A DNA stretch of 64,000 nt from contig OZ004586.1 in assembly GCA_963924555.1 (NCBI GenBank), positions 6,282,501-6,346,500 of the forward strand, given 5' to 3'. This document shows positions 45,404-57,400 of the stretch, in pieces; positions within the stretch are counted from its first letter, which is position 1, and each line of letters starts with the position of its first letter. This DNA comes from Crambe crambe. Its lineage: Eukaryota; Porifera; Demospongiae; Poecilosclerida; Crambeidae. A program made the translations under genes and the position numbers. The notes beneath the pieces were generated by a model. That model saw only the letters and a list, made by a program, of their open reading frames with translations. It made no database searches and was not told the origin of the DNA.

Positions 45404-48400
45404 GTACGTAGGTTAAACGTTGTAGCTATTAGGTAGCTAGCAATGTACTGTTACACTGGTGTATTTCCTGTAACAAAAAAGCTGGACACATTGAACATGC
45501 GTCACAAATCCATAAAGGAGTCTCGGGGGGGGGGGGGGGGGGGGGGGGGGGGGAAGAACTGACTTTTTTTTACAAAATAGTTGATGCTAATCTTCCACAC
45601 ACAAATGCAGTTGCAGAATGGGTAGCCAACCTCGGCACCTCTCTCTTAGCTGCTACATAGCCATATGTTATATAAGCATTCCATGTTATCTAAGTGAAGT
45701 GTGTACTAAAGAGGTAGCCTTCCTCCTCTCCATACATACAATACTTGCAATAAGGGCTCATATTGCACACCTATTGACCAATCAGATTTGCAATTAGCTA
45801 TTATAGTCCAGTCATTTTAACCAAAATTATAGGGGTCAACCTTAAATAAATTGCAACATAATTGCTCTCAAGTGTCTCTGGTGCAGGAAATATCCATGGG
45901 GGGAAAGTATAGAAAATTGACTTCAATAGAATGCATCACTGTAAAAATGAAAGTGCATGTGTACTGCACACTAAATTGTCCCAATACACACACTAAGAAC
46001 AAAACAGTGTGTGTATTGGGACAAAATGGTGTGCAGTAAACACTTTTGTTTTTATAGTGATTGTTTAGTATACATGGACCCTAGCTTACAAAACAAGATT
46101 CAGAGGATCAATATATTTGTCATAATTAGTGATAAAAACAACAATAACAACAACAACAACAACAACAACAACAAACATAATTACTCAGTAGAAACGTATA
46201 TTATAGCGCAGAGAATCTATAGTGATTCCCTGGGTGTCCCAGTATAAAAAATTATCAATGCTTGTTCTCCTGTAGATTTCCTTGGGGGTAGCTGACTCTG
46301 TAGCAAACACCTTGACTTGTTCTTAAAAGTGTTGACTTGATTTGAACTTCTTGAGAAAAGTGCCCTTTCCAATGCCATACATGCAGGTGTGAGGTAGTAT
46401 CACATCCATCACCGATGATTTGCCAGGGTGTCTGCCATGATGTACAAGTTACATCATTCCAGACCGTGCTGGTCTTGGTGATCCAAACATGACTGAAAGG
46501 ACATCTCTAGATGGGCTGTAGGGTCCTTAGCCTTGAAGCTGTGTGGCTTTTCATGTCACCATGGTCATACCAAGACTTTCCTCTCTGTGGAATTGGACTG
46601 GAACTCTTCCAATAGCAGCTATGTACCTTGGTATGACTTTCACTCTGAGATTTGGATTGCTTTTCTTGATCTCAGCTAGGGGTTGTGGCAGCTATCATGC
46701 CCATGCCATGGACAGTATCATTTCCATCCAGAGTTTGATGTTGATTGTCTGCAACATACTGGACAAACTGCGATGAGTAGTTAGAAATGTCAGCTCCTGG
46801 CATGTTGTTCGAACTGGTGTACTTCATTGTAGCTACAAGCAGCAGAAACCGTGTTTGTGCAACGTGTCAATCAAAAACCGTGAAGCATAATGGTGATGGA
46901 GTTGCACACCCAAACCAATCTGAAGTGGTCTTGGCCGAGCTGCCTGCATTATAGCCTGTCCAATTGAGGCAATTTTTGTCTGTACCAATGAACAGATCTG
47001 TAAGCAGTAGGTAAATAGTCGATTGACTCTTCAGACCCCAGTTCATCTATACCAGGATAGTATTCAATGCTTCAATGTCATCCTTTATCAACTTAGCAGC
47101 AGTCTTTCTCAGGGTCAAGATCACGCTGACTATAGCACTTCCCTAGCTTTTTTTGTTTCCCATTAATTTTATTTCTGTCTGGATAATCTTGTTTCCAAAA
47201 TGTTCCTTGAGTCTTTGCTGCATATGTGCTATATAAGCACTGTGTTCCGTATTGGCCAGATTTCCTCCATACATTGAATTAGATCCTGAAAGGTAATCTG
47301 TTCATCATCATTCTCTTCTAGAAATCTGGTAACCTCAAAGAATGCATTTGTCCTTTATTTCTCTGGTGGTCGACTTATATTTACTTTTTTCAATGAGCTA
47401 TCTTTGTGGTTGTGAATTGCAGGTATCTGCTCTTCATGGCATGGAAATTGGCACTACTGCATCTGCAGCATGCACATCATGAATGTGTAAATTCTTGCTT
47501 GCACAACATTTACCCAATCATCTCCCCTTTCTTGACACAATGCCAGAATTGTGTCTCTTGTTTCAACTGTCCTGACAGGAACAACATCTGAAGCTTCTCT
47601 TTTCTGAATGTTGCTGGTTTGCCACAATTAGTGCTAGCCTAGCGCTTTCTGCTGACCTGAGGACTTGTTGACCAGTATCTGTAGCTACACCTTGTTGGAT
47701 GGTTTGTTTAAGAGCCATGGCTATTATTTGGTTCACAATACCTATGGCGACATTCCTGATGTACCTGCTGCCCAGCTGTACTTTATAAACTTTCATTCCT
47801 CTCCTTACTTGCTTTGTTGATGCTCCCCCTAGGGTGGCTTTTGGTGATGCTCCTATTAGTTGCAGATAACATATATATATACTCATGATCTTCATTGCAG
47901 CAAAGCAGCTGGCTTATTGCTGACTCATAGCAAGCAAGGCACATGGATTTTTGCATGAAAAATGCCAGCTAGCTAAAGCTGTAAGAAATGTACTGTGAAA
48001 TTTTGCACATCCCCCATGACTTTTAGTGTGTTATAAAGCACATTTTACTGTACCAGAAACAGTTGAGAGCATTTGTGTTGCAATTTGCTTAAGATCAAAC
48101 CATATAATGACAGGACTAATAGTGTAGAGAGAGTGAGGTGGCACTGAAAAATAGAAGTGTCTCAATGTAAACGATAAGTGAAGGGAAAAAAATTGTGCTA
48201 AATAAAAAGGCCATGAAGGACAAACATCGAAATTATGCTGCCTTAAATAATCCCTAAATCACTGCCTCCCACCAAGCTGTTCTGCTTGGTTTAGACAGTG
48301 ATGTAGGGATTATTATTGAAGGCAGCAAGATTTTTGATGTTTGTTCACAGAAACTGCTAGACACTTGTTTGTTTACTTTTTATATGACTTTTCTTACTGT

Positions 48401-51400
48401 ATCAACTCATTTTTAGTTAATATTTTTTTATTACTGACCTTTACTTACTCCGTCATGTTTTCACTGACATATCTCTAGCCGGCTGGCTTGCACATGCGTG
48501 CACTCAATGTAAATGATATGGAGACCCACTCACATACATGAAGCTATAGCTACACACACTGCATGCTCGGATATGTATTTTGTACATTGTGTACTGTGAT
48601 ATTTTAACTTTGTGGTTTTCATAATTTCCATTTCACTAATTTTTTCCGCTTGAAGTTAAATGTTTCAGTACAATCACATTAATCATTCATGTAGTACTTC
48701 CAGCTGCGCTGCTGTTTATGATATGCATTATTGTCTTCTGTGTCAGCTGAAACGGTCAAAAATCAGGTCAGGCAGTATGAGAGAAGCAAGCAAGTCATCC
48801 TTTCAGCCATGCAGCTGCTCACATTACTTCACCATATGTAGCTAGCTATGTGCAATGTGAATCTTGACAATAAAATTGAATTCCTGGAAATAGGTTGGTG
48901 CACACTGGTATTCACAACTATCTCCCCGGATCCCGGCCCTTGTGATCATTATGTGTTACATGATGTGCAATTTACTACGTAGCTATAGCTATCTAGGAAT
49001 CCCAGCCTCATGCAGGGAGCAAACTTCAAGAAAATTAAGCCATTATCTAACTAAACATTATTAGATCACGCAAAATTTCAAGATCTTGAATCTGCAAAAA
49101 CGAAATTGTTATTTTAACACTTGAGATTAATCCTGTCAAAATGACACTATATTTTTGGTGAACATGTTATTTCAACAATGATTAGTCTCACCTAACAGTT
49201 ATGTTTATCAAAATAACAATTCTATTTTTGCAGTGTGGGTTAATTGCCAAGATCCTGGCAGATACTTATCTTGTTGTTACTCCTTATACTGCACTAAAGA
49301 TGCTTATCCTAAAAGTTATCTACTCTCCTCCCTCTCGAGACAACAAAACGTTAGTAGCTATAAACACCAGCTCTGGCTGAGCTAAACTGTTCTCACTTCA
49401 CCATGCCATGCACATGCATGTCATTTAGCTACATTGCTGTTGCTGTAAAGTTTGATACTAATAGACAAAAATTTTGTTGTCAATTCTTCAATCACCAGTA
49501 GCTACCTACAAAAGAAAAGATATCGGTTTTATGTACGGATGGCCCTATATCTTGCTTTGTATAGATAGTACTGATGGCCCTATATCTTGCTTTGTATAGA
49601 TAGTACTGTAGCCTCGCCTGCATTTAGCTGCTAGAATTATAATGCTAACTAGAGCTTATACAATCATGTATACATATTATCGCTGGCACACTATGCACGT
49701 ATCAGAGAGTACGGAATGGGCGTGGCTTCTCTCATTAGAACAATACAAACTGGACTCTCTGTATCTCTTCTATTCTTGCTACAGGCTCAACTAAACTTCT
49801 TACATCTGGAAAACAATGCAGAAGATGATATGTCCGCTCAAACTCCTCCAGAACAGCGTCAACAATCGGCACTGACTAGCCGCCGACCGTCTAAATCTAA
49901 AATTTTTATGATGCGTTCATCATCATCATCATCATCTTCTTCTTCTTCTTCTTCTTTGACGGCTGTAACTCCATGATCTTTTCACATACGACAATTAACT
50001 TGTGTAGTATCACACAATGTGCTTTTACCATCGTTATTCACACAGTTTTCCTCCAAAATAATCAGTTCATATCGAATTACTGTCGATGTCAGCCATTTTG
50101 AAATTAATGACGTCATTTCTCACGCGCGAGCGTCTGTCATGATGCATGTACGCGCGTGCCAACCAGTATAAGCTAAACAAACAAGTGAAAGGAAATATAG
50201 CTATATACTATTATAAAAAGGCCATGTAGTGTTAGTCTGTACTTTCTGTGAACAAACATCAAAATTATGCTGCCTTCAAGCAGAACTTTTACACTATACA
50301 AGTAATGCATGTTACTTTATTGAGCCGAGCTAGCTAGCTGAACAGTACTTGATTACTCGATGCATGCCACTGTATTATAAATTTCTTGGCTGTATGAATG
50401 GATTGATGATATGATTGGTGTGATTATTGATTTTTTTGGCATAGAGTTATTCAAAAAAATAAAGATATGAATGTCATAAATTTCCTCTGCAGTGTTTATA
50501 TTGTAAATTCCATATGTATAGTGCCATAAGATATCAGTGACATTGGAATCTAAAGCAAAATAATTGGGCTATATGAAATTTTACTGACGGTGTTTCTTCA
50601 TAATCCACAAACTGCACTAGGCAAATTGAAGGACCCTCATCATCATGATAACCTCAAATAGCTAAAAGGCTAGCAAGACTGGCTCCAACAAAAAGGAGGT
50701 GTTCTAGCTGCGTCCAAGAGGTCTGGACCAGCTGCTTAGCAAGGCAAGAAAGTTCACCCTCTGAGAACATATTAGCTATCAATGTGTTGGCACATTCTTC
50801 AATCATGGGGAATGTCTTCTCCTGATTGCCATCCACATGCAATGCCGTCCCTCTTCTCACTATACACTCTTCAATACTTGATCAGAGGAGTAGCTACCAT
50901 TAGGGCAACTGGGGCACTTGCCCCAGTAAAATTTTATGGAAACAAAGCTGTCTGAAAATGGGAGTGGTCAGCAAAAAGGGTATGGCAGGTCAAATTAATT
51001 TTTTGCCCCACCAAATCTTAAATCCTAGCTATTTACTGTAGAGATACATTCCTCCTCAATTCACCCACAGTCGATAATTTATAAAGGAAAAGACAAGAAC
51101 ACCGAGGCACTTCTCTTTCCTCTGCTCTATTTGAGGGGCTCCTTATTAAACGTTTGAGAACATTTGCATATGATGATACATCACTTCATAAGAGGAGCTA
51201 GTGTGGCACTTCAGTACAATTTCACTAGACATTGATGCTAAAGCATGAAGGTGCCTTCTGCGACTCTCACCTGGTAGCTACATGTATATAGCAGCAAGGT
51301 GAGGATAGGTGGTGAGAAGGTGATGGGCAGTCTCTGGCTGTTGTCCACATACGTAGTTTGCATGCTGGATTGCTAGCAGGTGTCCCATTCTAGCTACAAC

Positions 51401-54400
51401 GGATTCAAGACCATGCACTAGAAGCTGCACACGAATTAACCCTCATGATTCTATTTGTCCAGACCTCATCCACCTTTATAACCACCATGTAAACCACCCG
51501 GTCACTCTTGCTTATTCCTCCTTAGTTTGGTCATACGTAGATCTAGCTATTGCCTGCTATCGCACTCTAGCTCTGCCCCTTCATTCGGCCCATGCATGCA
51601 TGCACATTATATAGGTACTCTCCATTTTCACAAGGTCGACTAGAAGAAGGCAAGCACACTCATGCTTATAGTTTATACAATGGTCATCATTTTTTTGAGT
51701 AAACTGCATGCTATTTTTATTGCAAGATCTTAAGACTGGACAGCAGACCCAAACAAGGGAAAAATAGTGTAGACTGTATAGTCATAGCATTCATTTTGCC
51801 TCACAGACCTGCATGATGTCATTTTCTCTGTAGAGCATTAATTCTTGTGTGTTATTATACACATGCAAAAACAATGTTCCAACCACCTAGTCAGCATTGG
51901 GCACACCCATAATTGTCCAAAAATGATGCAATAATAATTATGTCACAAAATATAGCTAAGTAGCTACCGTATGGGTAGATATTTTCGAGGGATTAAAATT
52001 TCGTGAATACCAGTACCAAGCAGATTTAAAAAATTTCGAGGATTTTAATTTCGCTTCGCGTGCGTTGCAATATATCGCGTGCGCGCAGTACAGTGCACAC
52101 GTGGCGATCGTGAGCAGCTGGAACGATGACCAGTTTTAGTTACCCTTCAATGGTTAGTAGATTTTACATTTATAGAGAAATTTGGGAAGTTTCAGAACTT
52201 CTTTGACCGTTTCAGCTGGTACAGAAGACGATAGTGGCAACTTGAAATACTTGTAGAGAGCCATCTGAGGTCGAGTACTCCGTAATGACTAATGCGCATG
52301 CGCTAAATATCTAGGCTATTTATATTATATATCGAGTAAAAATTCCGTGAAATCATAAGTGACCGCGAAAACCACGAAATTAAAATCCCTCGAAAATATC
52401 TACCCATACGGTATACAGAAACTATACGTACGTAGCCATGATGGTATCAGAATTTCAAAAAAAAACAAAAAAAAACAACAACAAAAAAACAAGAGTTTTG
52501 CCAGATTCTTTCCTTCACAAGGTGTGCTGCCTTGTATGTAACTGGTCTGGGTAGGGAGGCATAAGAATAAATTTATCCACTAACAGTGTTGACACTTGAT
52601 TGTGTGTTTTAGCAATTATGCTGCCCATGCATACTACTGTATATAGCGAGCTACTAGCTACGAATATGGCGTTGCATGCCCACTCTCTCTTCATGGTTGA
52701 TACACACTTACATGGTTAATGCTTCTCAGAGGGTCTGTTATTTAAGAGAGGTCCACTGAAGTCATGTGACTCAAACACTGTGCTGAGGCACCAGACTTAA
52801 CTTGTTCATTCACTATTACAGTGCAAATTACTTCAAATGATGCCAGTGGGAGAACTGAGAAAATGATAATAAAAATATGTGGATCTCAGGGAAGCAGTTT
52901 TCTTTCCTCAACTAATATCAGTGAGATATCCACATGTGTCTTCAGAAATGTAAGATTTACTTTTCCTATGATGTTTAGCTATAGCTACGTAGTTAGAATA
53001 AGTGAACTTTATTGGGACCAACAAAGTGTGTATCCTGAATTACAGAGGTTTTATATTTCTAGCTAGCTAGCTCTAATAATAATTTGAATTACAAGGCTTT
53101 GCATTTCAACGGGCTTTCTAGCTAGCTAGCTAGAAAGCCTGTTGAAATGCAACATGATGTTACACAATGGATTAGTGCATGACACTGTTTTCCACACAAC
53201 TTTCCATCCATATTATAGGACTTAACTGTGATATACAAATTTCAAAACTTCCGTTCGTTTTATCTACCTATATCCATCACGTCTCCACGAACAGTACTTA
53301 TTTTCAGGTACGTAAGTGCATAATTGGCAGTGCCAATCATCAAGCCTCAGTATGGTGAAGAAATGGTTTACTGAGTATGTACGTCATACATATACGCACA
53401 CACATAATCACTTTTCAAGATCTCCTCGTACTGTCTCTTTGTTACAGCAAGCAAATAATCATGATTCATTATGCATAAGTATATTTATTTTCATATGCCT
53501 GTCTAAGTTATGCATACAGTTTCTTTTGATTGCAGCATTGTTGTCCAACGGAGTGTGAAATATCAAAGCAGTGGCATATCATCACTTATCAGTGATCAAT
53601 ACCAGGTCTATAATTATTCTTACTAGATACGTATGAGATCAGCAGGTGTTCACACCATGAGAATATAAAAATACATAGCTATATACGTATATAGTAAAGC
53701 ATACTGTAAATCTGTTTGAAGTTGCAATTTTTTAACTGCAGGAAAGCAACAACCAACTTCATGTGGGCACCTACAAGAAAGCAGCAAGGAGAGTAGCACG
53801 AGGTAAATACAGGAGATAATTGTGCAGAAATATGTTATTACATAGTTCCTTTTTATGGTACACTATTAGCTATAACTATGATTACTATCAGGTAGCAATT
53901 GTTGGTGTAGAGGTATTATAGCTAATAAAAAATTAAGTTTGAACGGTTTTATCAAAGCATGCAAAGCAATAATTCTATTTTGAATATAAAATTCTAGCTA
54001 TTTGGGTCTGTCAGATTTGGTACCTTCTTACAGCTGTTCCTGAGAACAGATACTTTCTGGTAGCTACCGGAAATACCATCTCAAGAGTTAGTCTTGATGG
54101 ACTGCGATACCAAGTCCTTGTCAGCAATCTTTCAGGTGCAGTTGCAGTGGATTATGATTATAGGTATGCATCAAATAATTAATCCAACTGACCACACCTA
54201 TTATCAACAGAAGAAATTTTTTCATTGACAGACTCAAACTTAAGCTACTCTTTTTTTACATTATGGTAGGAATGGCTTCATATTCTGGACAGATATATAT
54301 AATATTTCTAGTGGTTTTATTATGAGATCGAACTTAGATGGATCATCTGTGCTAAGATTGCCACTAAGATTATTCAGGCCAGGTTAGCCATGAGATAAGT

Positions 54401-57400
54401 CAAAACCCTATTTTACCCAGATGCATAAGTTTCAGCTATAACTTGAAATTTTAGATGGTCTTGCCTTCAATTGGCTGACGAATAGGCTATACTTCACAGA
54501 TGCACTAGCATCTATTGTGGGTGTGGTCGACTTTGTTACATTGAATGCCATTATTCTTTTCACAACTGGAGCAAATACACGACCTCGTGCTATAGTTTTG
54601 GATCCATTTGCTGGGTAACTCAGGATGTATGTCAGTGTTAAAATATTGATATAATCCTGTTTCATAGTTTGATGTACTTTACTGACTGGGGCCGTGTGGG
54701 ACGCATCGAGAAAGCATCACTGACTGGAGCAAATAGAACTGTCATCCACAACACCAGCCTAGTCTGGCCCAATGCCCTCACCCTGGACATTCCAACACAG
54801 ACACTCTACTGGGCAGATGCTAGTCTGGACAAATTGGAGAAATCAAGTGTGGATGGACGAAACAGAGTTCTACTGGCTCAGCTAGGAATTGTCCATCCAT
54901 TTGGCATTGTGTTTGCCAACAATACCCTGTATTTCACTGATGGATCAGACAACACCATCAGATACGTTAGTGCCAATGGAGGAGTTGTGAGGAGTCTGCA
55001 CTCTGTGACTGCATACTCCAGGAGGACCAACTCAACGATATTTGGAATTCAAATTGTTGGACCCCTTGAACAAGTTGCAAGTTAGTAGTCATGAAATTGA
55101 GTTGTAATTTCTATAGTGCACAATCAAGGATCCTACAGAGTATGCTCATAGTAACTTTCACTACTTTGTAGATAATGGGATGATAATTCCTGTGACACCT
55201 AGCTACATATCGGAATCCTTTGTGTACACTGTAGCTATGTAGTATTAATATAGAGTGTATATTTTGCAATGCCGTTGGTCCTTGGTGTAGAGGTATTATA
55301 GCTAAGAATACATGCATAAAAAATTAAGTTTCGAACAAAGCATGCATGGCATATGTAAAATATAACATTCTAGCTATTTGGCTATTAGGGTCTGTCAGAT
55401 TTGGTACCTTCTTACAGCTGTTCCTGAGAACAGATACTTTCTGGTAGCTACCGGAAATGCCATCTCAAGAGTTAGTCTTGATGGACTGCGATACCAAGTC
55501 CTTGTCAGCAATCTTTCAAAGGCAGTTGCTGTGGATTATGATTATAGGTACACATCAAATAATTAATCCTAGGCAAGCAACTGACCGCACCTATTATCAA
55601 CAGAAGAAATTTCTTCATTGACAGATTTGAACTTTAGCTACTCTTTTTTACTTATGGTAGGAATGGCTTTATATTCTGGACGGATACTTCTAGTGGTTCT
55701 ATAATGAGATCAAATTTAGATGGATCATCTGTGCTAAGAGTGCTAAGAGGATTAATCGGACCAGGTTAGTCATGAGATAAGTCAGATCCCTATCTTGCCC
55801 AGATGCATAAGTTTATTTTATACAGAGAATGCATAGTGATATCCTAAACCACATTGCATGATTTCCCCATACAGTATAAAATAATCTAACTATCGAAAAT
55901 TTTAGATGGCCTTGCCTTCAATTGGCTGACAAATAGGCTATACTTCACAGATCAAGTAGCATCTTTTGTGGGTGTGCTTGACTTTGTTGCATTAAATGTC
56001 ACAATTCTTTTTACGACTGGAGCAAATACACGACCTCGTGCTATAGTTTTGGATCCATTTGCTGGGTAACTCAGGATGTATGTCAGTGTTAAAATATTGA
56101 TATAATCCTGCTTCATAGTTTAATGTACTTTACTGACTGGGGCCGTGTGGGACGCATCGAGAAAGCATCACTGACTGGAGCAAATCGGACTGTCATCCAC
56201 AACACCAGCCTAGTCTGGCCCAATGCCCTCACCCTGGATATTCCAACACAGACACTCTACTGGGCAGATGCTAATCTGGACAAAGTGGAGAAGTCTAATG
56301 TGGATGGACGAAACAGAGTTCTACTGGCTCAGCTAGGAGTTGTCCATCCATTTGGCATTGTGTTAGCCAACAATACCCTGTATTTCACTGATAGGTCAGA
56401 CAACACCATCAGATACCTTAGTACCAGTGGAGGAGTTGTGAGGAGTCTGCACTCTGTGACTGCATACTCCAGGAGGACCAACTCAACGATATTTGGAATT
56501 CAAATTGTTGGACCCAATGAACAAGTTACAAGTTAGTAGTCATGAGTTGTAATCTCTATAGTGTACAACCAAGGATCCTAAAGAGTATGCTCACAGTAAC
56601 TTTCACTACTTTGTGCATTTGTTCATCCAGTCCCTGTAATGCTAATGCTTCTTGTACTGATTCTGATAATTTTATCTGTACCTGTAATAGCGGATTCTCA
56701 GGAGATGGGTTAACTTGCCAAGGTATTTTAGCTATAGGAGGTGATGGGAAAAGGACACTCATAACATATGATAATTTTACCTGATCAATGAATAATTCTA
56801 TGACACCTACATATCCTTTATGTACACTGTAGCTATAATATCCATATAGATATATTCGATCAAATCCAACTGAAATTATAATTTGCCATGCTGTTGAAGT
56901 GCACCTTCAATGAGAAACAAGATTTAGCTTTGAAGTGCAGTTCTACTGACTTTATGATTACTATTTTCATTTTGTTGTTTCGTTTTGTTTGGCATTTCTT
57001 AAAACAGAATTAGCATCCAAAGAGCCATAGTAGTGGAATGCAGAATCTGCTCAAGCACACTAAACACTTTGATTAATTTGTTCTCACTTATATCATCCAG
57101 ACATCAATGAGTGCGATTTCATGCATCCTTGCAATGGCAATGCCACATGTACTGATACACTGGGTTCCTTCATTTGCACATGCAACAATGGATTCACAGG
57201 AGATGGAGTGACTTGTCAAAGTAAACACATTCTTGCTTCTTGTTGTGACTAATTTTTTATCTTTCCAATTTGGGCAGATATTAATGAGTGTGAAATCATG
57301 AGTCCTTGTAGCATCAATGCTGTGTGTATTGACACTCATGGTTCATACATTTGTTCCTGCAATGCTGGATATAGAGAAAATGGATTCACTTGTGAAAGTA

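Larger units (their letters stand above)
45404..52821 (+). other. Gene C intron 1
   Basis: 7.4 kb with no receptor exon seen. Contains a 29-G run, a decayed minus-strand ORF (46270-47900), an AAC microsatellite, a 69-bp hairpin, several MITEs and a 35-bp tandem duplication. Segments 48380-48850 and 49040-49240 match intron 1 of B. Confidence 0.6.
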
